DNA from: a virus
Strand: one strand, 5' to 3'
IMG/VR virus record: IMGVR_UViG_3300042934_000556
Location: 1-56,646 of that record
Length of the DNA: 56,646 nucleotides
Positions 8,129 through 16,500 of this stretch are shown here, piece after piece; positions within the stretch are counted from its first letter, which is position 1; every line of letters begins with the position of its first letter. The notes beneath the pieces were generated by a model that made no database searches, was not told where the DNA came from, and was given only the letters and a program-made list of their open reading frames with translations. The position numbers and the translations under genes were made by a program.

Positions 8129-8628
8129 CAGTCTTCCTCCCCGACTCCGCAGTTGCACTTGGTGGCGCGACCCTCGCGGTCCCAGTTGCCCACTCGCTTC
8201 GGGCAGTCCCAGGCGTGGGGCATGTAGTAGGCCTCGGCCTCGACCACCGTACGGATGGCCCTCAGACCGGCGCTCTCCAGCTCCCCGGTCTCGTACCCAT
8301 CGGCGTTGTAGGCCGTCTTCCCCATGGACTCCAGGAGGCTCTTGAGCTCCTCACGGACGATCCGGCGGAGTCGTCCCTCCACCTGCTTGGCGATCTCCTC
8401 CTGGATGACGTCGCCGACGTTGTGCTGCTTCGGCTTGGCGCCGTCCATGTAGTCCTTGATGCTCATGACCTCGCCGGTCTTGGTGATGCGGACCCAGTGG
8501 ATGTTGGCCGCCTCGAAGTCGGTGACCCCCTCGAGCCACAGGGACGTCTCGAACGGCGAGCCGGTGTACAGCACCTCCTTGTTCTTGTCGAGAACGGAGT
8601 GCCAGTTGGGCATCTTGGTCTCACTCAT
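8128..8628 (-). CDS. Unknown protein with possible C-terminal zinc-binding residues
   Basis: 166 residues. The C-terminal 30 residues hold H-x3-C, C-x-C and nearby charged residues (HAWDCPKRVG... KCNCG), which could bind a metal. The middle (EEIAKQVEGRLRRIVREELKSLLESM) is helical or coiled coil. Coupled by overlap to the genes on both sides. Confidence 0.7.
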   Translation of the reverse strand: MSETKMPNWHSVLDKNKEVLYTGSPFETSLWLEGVTDFEAANIHWVRITKTGEVMSIKDYMDGAKPKQHNVGDVIQEEIAKQVEGRLRRIVREELKSLLESMGKTAYNADGYETGELESAGLRAIRTVVEAEAYYMPHAWDCPKRVGNWDREGRATKCNCGVGEED

Positions 8629-9020
8629 CAGTCGTCCTTACCCATGTCGAGGATCTTCCGGGTGGTTCGCTCGATATACGCCTCGAGCCTGGCAGGGTCT
8701 CGCTTGTAGATGGCAAGGTCCTTCTTGCGAAGGAGCTCCTTGACCATGCCGACGGCCGTCTCCCACTTCTCCTGGTAGAGGTACTCGGAAATGGTGACAA
8801 CCTGTTTGGTCTCTCCGACCAAGACGAACTTCCACGGCTCGGGGTATGGCGACCTGAGCCTGCGTCGCACCTCGTCCGGCTCCCCGGGAAATACGGGGCG
8901 CATGAACTCGTTCAGTACGGTGTCCACTACGATTCTCTCCCCTCTTGAGGTCTCCTCCGGAAATATGCCGTCAGAGAAGCCCCAGAACCTACCTCGTGGA
9001 ACCCGTCTAGGCGCTGACAT
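8628..9020 (-). CDS. Unknown protein related to the gene at 9090-9569
   Basis: 130 residues. The last 50 (VKELLRKKDLAIYKRD... IERTTRKILDM) align by eye with the C-terminus of the next gene upstream (VKRAMTEQDLATYYSK... ITEEILKLF), suggesting a shared domain. The N-terminus is arginine-rich (MSAPRRVPRGRFWGF). Start chosen at the ATG with GGAG seven bases upstream. Confidence 0.7.
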   Translation of the reverse strand: MSAPRRVPRGRFWGFSDGIFPEETSRGERIVVDTVLNEFMRPVFPGEPDEVRRRLRSPYPEPWKFVLVGETKQVVTISEYLYQEKWETAVGMVKELLRKKDLAIYKRDPARLEAYIERTTRKILDMGKDD

Positions 9021-9049
9021 AGCTCGGCTCCGAATATGAAAGTATGTGG

Positions 9050-9078
9050 GTGGGCGGCTTTTAGCGTCTTCCGCCCAC
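9050..9078 (-). terminator. Hairpin between genes
   Basis: GTGGGCGG (9050-9057) and CCGCCCAC (9071-9078) pair over 8 bases with a 13-base loop, directly after the stop of the 9090-9569 gene. There is no clear U-tract, so termination is likely partial if it occurs. Confidence 0.45.
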
Positions 9079-9089
9079 AGGACTGGTGC

Positions 9090-9569
9090 TCAGATGAACA
9101 GCTTGAGGATCTCCTCGGTGATGGCCTCGGCCGTCCCCTTGGTCTCGTCCGATCCCTTGCTGTAGTACGTCGCCAGGTCCTGCTCGGTCATCGCCCGCTT
9201 CACGAGCTGCAGCACCTGGTGGTTCCGGGCAGCGACCTCGGGTTCCGTCATGGCCTCCCGGTGGACCTTCTCCTCGCGGGTCTCGAACGTGGCCCTGTAG
9301 GCCTTGGTCTTGTAGACCATGAAGGAGGAGTCCTTCGGCGCGAAGACGATCCAGTCGCCGATGTACGCCCGGTCGACGTTCGTCACACCCTTGAAGCCGT
9401 GGACGATGAGGTCTATTCGCCGACCCATGACGCCGAGTTCGCTCGTGTGGTACATGCGGATATCGCCACCGCACCACCTGGCGACGGCCTCGATGTTCTC
9501 GTCGGTCACCTGAACAGCTCGTGCCGACCATGTCTTGCGGAAGACCTCGGTGGTCCCGATCTCGGTCAT
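9090..9569 (-). CDS. Conserved-type phage protein of unknown function
   Basis: 159 residues. The N-terminal part (RAVQVTDENIEAVARWCGG... RAYIGDWIVFAPKDSSFMVYKTKAYRATFE) has the look of a small beta-rich phage domain that I have seen annotated only as hypothetical. The C-terminus matches the following gene (8628-9020). ATG start with GGAG at good spacing. Confidence 0.75.
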   Translation of the reverse strand: MTEIGTTEVFRKTWSARAVQVTDENIEAVARWCGGDIRMYHTSELGVMGRRIDLIVHGFKGVTNVDRAYIGDWIVFAPKDSSFMVYKTKAYRATFETREEKVHREAMTEPEVAARNHQVLQLVKRAMTEQDLATYYSKGSDETKGTAEAITEEILKLFI

Positions 9570-9581
9570 CAGATCTCCATT

Positions 9582-9845
9582 CTAGGAGAAATCAAGCATG
9601 ATTGAAAGACGCTCCTCTTCAGTGAGAACGCCCCAGAACTGGAGGAGTTCGCGAGGCGTCAGCGGCTTCCATGGGACGTTGTCGAAGTAGAAGAACAGAG
9701 ACCACATGACTCCGGTGGCGTCCTGGCTGAATCCCTTCATGAGCTCGTAATCCAGGTACTCGTGGAACGAGATCTCGTTGGGAATATCAGCTTCTTCCCA
9801 GAGTTTCTTTAGGTCGTTCTGCCACTCCTCGAGGTTTTTTCCCAA
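9582..9845 (-). CDS. Small protein, paralogue of the gene at 7536-7868
   Basis: 87 residues starting at TTG with GGAGG six bases upstream. Rich in aromatic residues (VMWSLFFYFDNVPW) but without a clear membrane helix. The tail PLTPRELLQFWGVLTEEERLSIML parallels HPREIEHFRNSMTEEEWVEFKV in the 7536-7868 protein. The start overlaps the upstream membrane-protein gene by 37 bases. Confidence 0.65.
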   Translation of the reverse strand: MGKNLEEWQNDLKKLWEEADIPNEISFHEYLDYELMKGFSQDATGVMWSLFFYFDNVPWKPLTPRELLQFWGVLTEEERLSIMLDFS

Positions 9846-10006
9846 CCTGATCCTCCCCTTTCCAGACGTGCGCGACGGTATCTACGACGCTCTACCAGAA
9901 GACGAACCTCGTCGACCACCTTCAAGATCCCCAGCACGACGAGAGAAGCTCCGATGATGACCAAATAAGTCCAGAGCCAATTGAAGTCGGATATGAAGGT
10001 CTCCAT
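9809..10006 (-). CDS. Single-pass membrane protein, 65 residues
   Basis: A clear membrane helix spans about residues 11-30 (LWTYLVIIGASLVVLGILKV), followed by an arginine-rich tail that would lie in the cytoplasm. Function unknown. It lies in a run of three very small membrane-protein genes (10342-9809). Confidence 0.65.
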   Translation of the reverse strand: METFISDFNWLWTYLVIIGASLVVLGILKVVDEVRLLVERRRYRRARLERGGSGWEKTSRSGRTT

Positions 10007-10007
10007 G

Positions 10008-10241
10008 TCAGGCGACCTTGTTGAGCCGGTGGGTGCCGGTGGGGTTCTCCCGAAGGGCCAGGCGGGCGTGGTTGATCTTGGCGATGGCGTAGGTGAGCCG
10101 CGCCTCGTGGACCTTCTGCTCGGCCTCCTTGCGCTTCTTCTCCGCCTTGCGCCGGGCGAGGATGTCCGTTCCGTTGTCGACGCACCAGGCCACGGCTACG
10201 ACCGCGACCCACATGAGGACGACGAAGGTCAGTATGTTCAC
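10008..10241 (-). CDS. Single-pass membrane protein, 77 residues
   Basis: GTG start at 10241 with GGAG upstream. Residues 3-19 form a hydrophobic helix, followed by a lysine/arginine/glutamate-rich helical tail (RRKAEKKRKEAEQKVHEA). It overlaps the preceding 34-residue gene by 4 bases. Unknown function. Confidence 0.65.
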   Translation of the reverse strand: MNILTFVVLMWVAVVAVAWCVDNGTDILARRKAEKKRKEAEQKVHEARLTYAIAKINHARLALRENPTGTHRLNKVA

Positions 10242-10342
10242 TTCGAGTTCTCCTTCTTGATCTGTGATATGGCGATGCCGGTTGTGATTCCGACAAGAGC
10301 CATGATGAAACCGAAAGCCGTTCCGATGGCGAATGCGATCAC
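10238..10342 (-). CDS. 34-residue membrane peptide
   Basis: Starts with a GTG that overlaps the upstream stop as GTGA. Nearly the whole peptide is a single membrane helix (IAFAIGTAFGFIMALVGITT) ending in KKENSK. It is in frame with neither neighbour. Tight overlaps on both sides support a real gene despite its length. Confidence 0.55.
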   Translation of the reverse strand: MIAFAIGTAFGFIMALVGITTGIAISQIKKENSK

Positions 10343-10938
10343 CGGGACAGCACCTTCTCGTCGTCGAAGACCCACCCGGAGTCCGTGACGACCTCGGCCC
10401 CGTCCGGAGCCTCCAGGGCACGAACGCCACCCTCGAGGGGGATCTGCGGCGGTGCACCCTCGATCGGGATGTGGGCGTACTTCTTGTCGAGGTCGTCCTC
10501 GTGGAGGATGGCGAACATCGACTTCAGGTACGCGCTGACGCCCTGCTTGCCGCCGATGTTGTAGTTGTACGGGCTGATCTTGAGGTCGATGTTGTCGAAC
10601 TCGCCCCAGTCCATCATCCCGACGAGGTCCTCCTCGATCTGGGTGCGGCTGTTGGTCGACATGGTGACCAGGAAGATCCGGGGCGGACGCGGGCCGTCGA
10701 ACTTGACGTTGACCTTGAGGTGGTAGAAGGGCAGCTCGCCCTCCTCGCGCGGCGGCTTGACCTTGACGTTCCACCCGGCGGCCAGCATGGCCTCGCCCTG
10801 GACCGGGTCGAGGACCACGTGGAAGTTGCGGTAGCCCTTCGCGTTGTACATACCCTCGTTACCGGCGAAGTTCCGGTAGATGATCCGGGCTCCCTCCAGC
10901 GTGATCTCGTCGTCGACCCTGCGAACCAGTTGGCTCAT
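10339..10938 (-). CDS. Putative ssDNA-binding protein, internal start of the fusion
   Basis: Internal in-frame ATG with its own AGGAG ten bases upstream, giving a 199-residue protein. GARIIYRNFAGNEG, RNFHVVLDP, WNVKV and the KVNVKF/YNYNIGGKQGVSAYLKSMF pattern resemble a conserved phage protein I recall as a free-standing, OB-fold-like single-strand-binding candidate. That supports separate translation in addition to the fusion. Position beside replication genes fits. Not verified by search. Confidence 0.55.
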   Translation of the reverse strand: MSQLVRRVDDEITLEGARIIYRNFAGNEGMYNAKGYRNFHVVLDPVQGEAMLAAGWNVKVKPPREEGELPFYHLKVNVKFDGPRPPRIFLVTMSTNSRTQIEEDLVGMMDWGEFDNIDLKISPYNYNIGGKQGVSAYLKSMFAILHEDDLDKKYAHIPIEGAPPQIPLEGGVRALEAPDGAEVVTDSGWVFDDEKVLSR

Positions 10939-11337
10939 GTTGCTCTTGCTCCTAAATATCTGGGTGTTGATACTGGCCTTCTCGGCCAGTTCACTGCAGT
11001 GTGTTGCACCGTTCGATTCGTTGTGAATGAACGCAAGGCAACGGTCCGCGCCGAGCTTTACCATCTCCGCATTCCGAGCGAAGCCAGCACCTCTCTTGCG
11101 CGGACCGTTCCAGTCTGCCGGGTGACGCTCGACGCCGATGAGATGGGGGAGTACAGAGCCTCGCACTCGCGCCCACTCATCAGCATGAGAATCAGCCCCG
11201 GTAGGGCAAGCCCCGTGAACAACAACGAATTCGTCTTCGTCACTCTCGAGGAAATATGTCTCGAACAGCCAGTCGAGCTCTTCGAAGACAAGTGACTTGT
11301 CCGTCCAGTCCCGACTACCTGTTACCAGGACTCTCAT
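10339..11337 (-). CDS. SLOG (DUF2493)-type domain fused to a putative ssDNA-binding protein
   Basis: 332 residues with no stop between two distinct parts. Residues 1-132 match the DUF2493/SLOG Rossmann-like fold: MRVLVTGSRDW, VVHGACPTGADSHADEWA and GAGFARNAEMV, a nucleotide-binding pattern. Residues 134-332 are the protein described at 10339-10938. Start ATG at 11337 overlaps the previous stop, with GAGGT upstream. Because the reading frame runs through, translation from here must give the fusion. The SLOG part may sense or bind a nucleotide. Confidence 0.65.
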   Translation of the reverse strand: MRVLVTGSRDWTDKSLVFEELDWLFETYFLESDEDEFVVVHGACPTGADSHADEWARVRGSVLPHLIGVERHPADWNGPRKRGAGFARNAEMVKLGADRCLAFIHNESNGATHCSELAEKASINTQIFRSKSNMSQLVRRVDDEITLEGARIIYRNFAGNEGMYNAKGYRNFHVVLDPVQGEAMLAAGWNVKVKPPREEGELPFYHLKVNVKFDGPRPPRIFLVTMSTNSRTQIEEDLVGMMDWGEFDNIDLKISPYNYNIGGKQGVSAYLKSMFAILHEDDLDKKYAHIPIEGAPPQIPLEGGVRALEAPDGAEVVTDSGWVFDDEKVLSR

Positions 11338-11477
11338 CGACGCTTGTACCTCACGACCGCACCGGGAGACCGAGAGTCGAGGTAGGCGTAAATGTAGGCT
11401 TGCGAGGGCGAATAGAATATCGACCCTCGCTTGGGACGGAATCCCTTTCGATAAAGCATTCGCCGAATCCAACCCAT
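11334..11477 (-). CDS. 47-residue basic protein
   Basis: Starts at the ATG at 11477 with GGAGGAG upstream and ends with TGA overlapping the ATG of the SLOG gene. It begins MGWIRRMLYRKGFRPKRG and is rich in arginine and tyrosine. The strong ribosome site and the exact overlap on the 3' side make it credible. No family recognised. Confidence 0.6.
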   Translation of the reverse strand: MGWIRRMLYRKGFRPKRGSIFYSPSQAYIYAYLDSRSPGAVVRYKRR

Positions 11478-11482
11478 GTCGA

Positions 11483-11701
11483 TCACTCCTCCGACTGGTA
11501 CAGCGAGACGTCCCCCAGCGAAAAGCCCCGGCGGAGAATATCGGCCGTCTTACCGCGGAGGTTCATGTGGACGATCTGGTCTCCGCAGGGGAGTTCCTCC
11601 ACTATGCCCGTGCCTACGACCTGACCTTCCTCCTCGGTACCCTCGAGCCTGTTGATGATCGGGATCTCGCCGACGATCTTGGTTCTGCGCAGTGCGGCCA
11701 T
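11483..11701 (-). CDS. 72-residue protein of unknown function
   Basis: ATG at 11701 with GAGGGGG upstream. The predicted fold is beta-rich (KIVGEIPIINRLEG... GQVVGTGIVEELPCGDQIVHMNLRGKTADILR). No membrane segment. Upstream in-frame codons lack a ribosome site and are rejected. Confidence 0.65.
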   Translation of the reverse strand: MAALRRTKIVGEIPIINRLEGTEEEGQVVGTGIVEELPCGDQIVHMNLRGKTADILRRGFSLGDVSLYQSEE

Positions 11702-11720
11702 GGTGGAATATCCCCCTCGG

Positions 11721-12155
11721 TCAGATCTTGACGGTGGTGTTCTTGGTCTTCTGGTACTCGTCGATGTAGGCCTCGTTACGGTCACCGTTGAAGGTGATCT
11801 CGTAGTACTTGCCGTCGGGCCGGTCGGTGGCGACGAGCGCCTTCCAGTGCTGCAGGACCTTGACGAACCAGACGACGTAGACCTCGAACACGGGCTTCTC
11901 GAACTCCGTGGAGTAGTGCGAGTCCACGTAGTCGATCAGCAGCCGCTTCGCCTGGGCCACGAAGTCGTCCGGGACGTTCATCGGAACGACCGTCTCCTTC
12001 GGGGTGACCGAGACGTTGTAGAGGTCGTGGAACTCCTTGACCTCCGCCCGACACCTGGGGCAGACCTTCAGACCACCGCAAAGTGTGGCGTCCGGCTTGG
12101 GGCCCTTCTCCACCGGCGATCCGGCGATCTCGTGGCCGTGGCTGGTGTAAGCCAT
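11721..12155 (-). CDS. DUF6275-like protein
   Basis: 144 residues. From about residue 65 it matches the DUF6275 pattern as I remember it: AKRLLIDYVDSHYS, VYVVWFVKVLQHWKALVAT, YYEITFNGDRNEAYIDEYQKTKN. The N-terminal part contains CGGLKVCPRC, a possible zinc knuckle not usual for the family. Function of the family is unknown. Overlaps the next gene by 1 base. Confidence 0.8.
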   Translation of the reverse strand: MAYTSHGHEIAGSPVEKGPKPDATLCGGLKVCPRCRAEVKEFHDLYNVSVTPKETVVPMNVPDDFVAQAKRLLIDYVDSHYSTEFEKPVFEVYVVWFVKVLQHWKALVATDRPDGKYYEITFNGDRNEAYIDEYQKTKNTTVKI

Positions 12156-12436
12156 CAGTCCTCCTCGTATGAAGCAAAGATCTTCTTCACTTCGTCGATG
12201 ACGATCTCTTCTACTTCGTTGTCGGCCTTGATGAGCTTGTCGAAGATGAATTCAAAAGCCCTCCGAAGGTCCGACATCTCGACCTTGTGCCGGTTCAGAC
12301 TCTGGCTACCTGCGAATATGGCATAAGCTTCACACACGTAGTCGTCGCCGTTGTCGGCTAGATATGTCGCAGGTAGGTTGTGTGTTTCGCACCAGAGCTG
12401 ACTGTCTTTGAAATCCATCGCGTCACAGAACTTCAT
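12155..12436 (-). CDS. 93-residue protein of unknown function
   Basis: ATG at 12436 overlaps the preceding TGA (TGATG) with AAGGA upstream. Contains three Cys and a His in the first 45 residues (FCDAMD, LWCETHN, YVCEAY), possibly metal-binding. The rest is helical and acidic. No family recognised. Confidence 0.65.
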   Translation of the reverse strand: MKFCDAMDFKDSQLWCETHNLPATYLADNGDDYVCEAYAIFAGSQSLNRHKVEMSDLRRAFEFIFDKLIKADNEVEEIVIDEVKKIFASYEED

Positions 12437-12635
12437 CAGTCCTTCTCCTTGCTCTTCTTGGATCGCCACTCGACGACCCAGTCGGGAATATGATCGGGAC
12501 ACCAGGCATCGCCGTTCCTCTGGAGGAACCACCCTCTTTGGTGAGCGTCTATGGTTCCGTGCTTGTGGTTGGGAACGAGTTTGGACATTCCTTATTGGAA
12601 CAGAAGTGCTGGCCCGATACGCAATATGCAGTCAC
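12436..12635 (-). pseudogene. Small Cys-rich gene split by an apparent -1 frameshift
   Basis: Two short frames share this interval. Frame A starts at GTG 12635 (overlapping the previous stop as GTGA), contains HFCSNKECPNSFP and stops at 12549. Frame B, one base back, ends at 12436 and contains RGWFLQRNGDAWCPDHIPDWV. Read together they look like a single protein with a Cys-rich N-terminus followed by the WCPxHIPxW ending. Frame B has no usable ribosome site of its own. A sequencing indel, a true mutation or programmed frameshifting could explain it. Confidence 0.5.
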
Positions 12636-12841
12636 TCCCACTGATCTTCCCACTGCTTGTCGACCTCGGCGGCTGCGGCCTTTCGCCTCTCCGCGTCCCA
12701 CACGGAGTGGAAAATGAAGTCCGCTGCAGCGTCGCCCTGATCGGCGGCCTTGCAGATCTCGATGTCCGATGCGTTCGCCAGGAGGTGTGTGACCTCCAGG
12801 TTCTCAGCCTCGTCCAGTTCGTCCGAGTAGATCTCGTCCAT
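12632..12841 (-). CDS. 69-residue acidic protein
   Basis: ATG at 12841 overlaps the upstream TGA and has AAGGA close by. Helical, with DELDEAENLEVTHLLANASDIEICKAADQGDAA and a charged C-terminus ending in WEDQWE. Unknown function. Confidence 0.6.
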   Translation of the reverse strand: MDEIYSDELDEAENLEVTHLLANASDIEICKAADQGDAAADFIFHSVWDAERRKAAAAEVDKQWEDQWE

Positions 12842-13170
12842 CAGTCCTTCGCCCCTCCGCAAGCCACGCATCCGTACCTTGTGGTGCAGCCGCAATATCC
12901 GGAACTCCGAAGCCGATGGAGCAACTCCGTGTGATCCGGAAGCGGGCCGTTCTGCTCGTCCATCCACTGGAATACGATGCTGAGGATGGTCTTGGCGTCA
13001 CTGCCGTCGAGGTGGTCGCCACGCTCGCGGAACCGAACGCCGTCCTCCAGCATCTCGAGCATGACGTTGTGTACTTCGGAGTCATCCAGACCGGAATCCT
13101 CCAAGATCCTGTGGACCCTGGTCATGACGTCCGGCACGTACCCCGGCGGGTCAGGATAGTGGATGGGCAT
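12841..13170 (-). CDS. Unknown protein with C-terminal Cys cluster
   Basis: 109 residues. The C-terminus contains CGC, then GCVACGG, four closely spaced cysteines suggesting a small zinc site. The body is helical (TRVHRILEDSGLDDSEVHNVMLEMLEDGV). The ATG overlaps the upstream stop by the same TGATG arrangement used throughout this cluster. Confidence 0.65.
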   Translation of the reverse strand: MPIHYPDPPGYVPDVMTRVHRILEDSGLDDSEVHNVMLEMLEDGVRFRERGDHLDGSDAKTILSIVFQWMDEQNGPLPDHTELLHRLRSSGYCGCTTRYGCVACGGAKD

Positions 13171-13343
13171 CAGTTGAGCTCCACGAATCCGATACCGGCG
13201 TCCCGCAGCTCGTCGATGAGCTCCTGGGCCTCGCTCTGCGGCATCCCGAACAGGTCGTCGAGGATGACACGAACCCGATGCATCAGGTCCTCATGCGCCA
13301 CGAAGTTCTCTTCGCCCGACTCGAATACGTTCCTGGGGGCCAT
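13170..13343 (-). CDS. 57-residue protein of unknown function
   Basis: ATG at 13343 with AGGAGGGG immediately upstream, overlapping the previous stop (TGATG); its own stop overlaps the next ATG in the same way. The sequence contains EDLMHRVRVILDDLFGMPQ and AQELIDELRDAG and is predicted all-helical. The perfect coupling on both sides makes it convincing. Confidence 0.65.
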   Translation of the reverse strand: MAPRNVFESGEENFVAHEDLMHRVRVILDDLFGMPQSEAQELIDELRDAGIGFVELN

Positions 13344-13507
13344 CACCCCTCCTCTACATCCAATTGGCCGAGCGTCTTCAGGGCACCTACGTATCTACTG
13401 AAGCCGATCGGATCGAATATGGGCCATGTGTCGTGGTACCACCGCTCGGCGAAGGAATACGGATCGAACTCCTCCGCCGAGTCGATGGGTTGTGCTCTGT
13501 TGCTCAC
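13343..13507 (-). CDS. 54-residue protein of unknown function
   Basis: GTG start directly after the replicase stop codon, with no spacer; stop overlaps the next ATG. Contains FAERWYHDTWPIFDPIGF, an aromatic-rich middle. No strong ribosome site, so it probably depends on re-initiation after the replicase. Confidence 0.55.
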   Translation of the reverse strand: MSNRAQPIDSAEEFDPYSFAERWYHDTWPIFDPIGFSRYVGALKTLGQLDVEEG

Positions 13508-16500
13508 TCAGACCGAGCAGAACTCATCGGCGTTGCCGAACTGAGCGATGGACTGGTACGCCTCCTCGGCGACCTGGTTGTAGTACGCCACGTCGATGAT
13601 GTCCGCGATGGACCCGGTACCCGAGACGGCGTCGTCCAGGTTCTCGAACACCATCCGGTCGACGGCTTCGGGATACAGCAGACGGATGGCCTCCGCCTCC
13701 AGCCAGGAATATCCCTTGGTACCGCTGACCGCGAACTCCTTGCCGTCCTTGATACGAAGAAGCTCCCCACCCTTGACGACGTCCTGATCCGGGTTGATCG
13801 GGACGAACATGCCGGACCGGCCGACGTGCGTGTCCTCGTCCTCGGGAGTCTCCGTCGTGAGCGCCTCGTCCTTAGGCTCCCCGATCTCCTTCACGGCCCC
13901 GTTGAACCGGAGGTACATGGCACCCTCCTTGACCTGCTTGGTCTCACACAGATCCTTGAAGTAGATCGGCTCGCCGGTGAACAACTTCTTGAAGACGTAT
14001 GGGTGCTTGAACTCCGCGCCAGTAGCCGACCAGTAGCCGACCGGGTCGCCCTCCGGCGCCCATCCGACGTAGGCGATGTACACGGCGTCGTTGACGAGGC
14101 ACATCTTCTTGTAGGTGGACTCGTGCTTGAACTCGTAGCCGTACTTGGCACCGAAGTCCTTCACGAACTGAATGATCTCCGGAGTGGCCCCCGGGATCTT
14201 GACCGAGTCGGTCTTGATGTGGGCAACCGTGACGCCCTTCTCCTGGAGCGCGTGCTTCAGGTCGATCATGAAGAGCGCACCGCGCTTGGCGACGATGTTG
14301 TCCTTGTTGCGCGGGTCTCTAGCCGGGTTGTCGAACTTCGCCGACGTGTAGCCGTAGGTCGAGTTCGCCACCAGCTTCAGCGACTGCTCGAGGTTCTTGA
14401 AGGCCTTCTTGCGCTCCTTCGGGTCCTCGATCTTCTGAATCTCCTCGATATGCGGGCGGAGCTTGCCCTCCAGGAGACCCTTGGCGTACTCGTAGTCGCC
14501 CTCCTTGATGGAGAGACGGGCTTCGAGGATCGCGGAGTACTTCGCCGTGTAGGGGCCGAACAGGTTCAGCTTCACGATCGAAGTCGGGTGCATCGAGGCG
14601 ACGTCCAGGAGAGCGACGTTCTCGTACATGCCCGGTTCCGCGTAGACGTAGCCACCCTCGCCGACGACCTCACCCCGGTAGGTGCTCTTGTCGACCTTGG
14701 CGTACTCGTCGAACTTGTAGCCCGGGAACATCTTCGACAGGTCGGTGTACACAAACGACCGCTGCGGGTTCCGCTCGTTGCCGAACAGGATGCGCATGAC
14801 GTGCGTGCGAGTCGAGTGATTGACGGTGAGGCCGCTGAGGTCCGCCAGGATCTGCCGGGCGATGAAGTCCTGCTGGCAGTGGTTCCAGACTACCTCGAGG
14901 GCGTTGACGTCGTTCTTGCAGTATTCGACGACCTGCTTGATCTTGTTCTTCGGGACCGGCTTGTCCCAGGGAATATCCATCTCGACATGCGGGAAACCGA
15001 GCTCGATCTCCCACTTCTTCAGAGACTTCTTGTCCGAGGAGAAGTCGTACACGTCGGCGTAGGACGCGTTCCAGGCGCTGGCGAACTTCGCCGCGTTGTC
15101 GTTCTCGTTGATGATCCGCTGGGAGAGGTGGTAGAGCTCCTCGTTGTTCATGCCGAGCATCCGACCCCAGAGGATATGGTTGTCGTACCCCCGGTTGTTG
15201 AAGCCGACCAGCTTGAAGTTCTTGACGAGGTTCTCGACCTCCGACGGAGTCGGTTCGATCATCGCGGTGACGGTCGAGGAGCCGAGGTACTTCCAGCAGA
15301 TCACGAAGAGATTCTGGTAGACCTCGCAGTCGAAGAATACGATGCGGCCGTTCTCGGCACTCTCGTTCTTCACGATCTCCGGGCTGTCCTCCAGAGAGGC
15401 CTCCGACTGGAAGTCCATCCGGAAGACGGTCTTCAGGCAGATATCCTTCTGGTTCGTGCTGTTGTTGGCGAGCGTCATGAGATCAGACCTCATGTCGGTC
15501 AGGTCGAAGGGGACTCCCCTCCTCTTGGCTTCGCCGAGGATATGGGCGGCGAAGTCGATGTTCTGCTTGGTACTGCCGAACTCCTTCCTCAGGCATCGGA
15601 CGAGCATGTTCCGGAGACCTTGCTCAGTCTTGATGGTGTTGTCTGTCAACACAGTCTTCTTCTCCCTGATGGGCAGTCCACCGCTAAGGGTGGCTACCGC
15701 GACGTTATTGCACCTCGTCAGCTTCCGTCGGAGTGACGCGTTCCCCGTGTACACCTTGATCTCGATACCGGGGGCATACTCCTTGGCCAGCTCGTTGACA
15801 TCGCCGTCGTAGATATAGTGCAGGTGGACACCCTTGCCGCTCTTGCTGATCTCGGCGTAGGTATGCGGCCAACCGTCGGCAGCCGCCTCCATGCTCCGTT
15901 CGAGCGACTTGGTCTTACCGTCGTCTTCGGTCAGGTCGAAGTCGATGACGATGTGGTACTCGGGGACCTTGAGAAAATGGAGCTCCGAAGTGTCAAGATC
16001 ACCGAGGACCGTGGATACGACCTGGTTGGGCTTGGGGGTGAAGGTCTCGCCCTTCTTGTTGATGCGCTCGGAGTCATCCCAGTAGAGCTTCGGGTTGCCT
16101 GCAGCATTCGCATACTGCGCAGGATATCCGGCGTACATCTCATCCAGGATCGACTCGGTCTCGTCCATGGCCAGGGTAAAGGCCGTGCGCTTCGAGTTGG
16201 TAACCTGAGTTCGGTACTTCTGGGCTCGGAACACCTTGTAGACGCTCCTTACAGAACTCCCGTCGAAGACCGCTCGGTCGTGGAACTCTTCGAAGTAGTC
16301 CTTCAACTGCTCGCGGAAGTGGTACTTCTTCATGGACCAGCCGAGCTTGCTGTCTTCCGCCCAGTTGTTGAAGAGGGCCCAAGCTTGGGTGAGAGTTGTG
16401 CCGTCCTTTTCCTTGAAGATATCGAAGTGATCGTCGATGAAGTTGGCGAACGGATCGGTGTTGAGGATCATGCGCTCGGGCTTGTAGTCGTTGTATGCGC

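Noticed and set aside
13364-15736. Long plus-strand ORF of 790 codons opposite the replicase
   Set aside because: It is a shadow of the replicase codons; low-complexity Leu/Val/Asp/Arg composition and no domain. The same holds for other long plus-strand frames, for example opposite the capsid gene (43769-46051).
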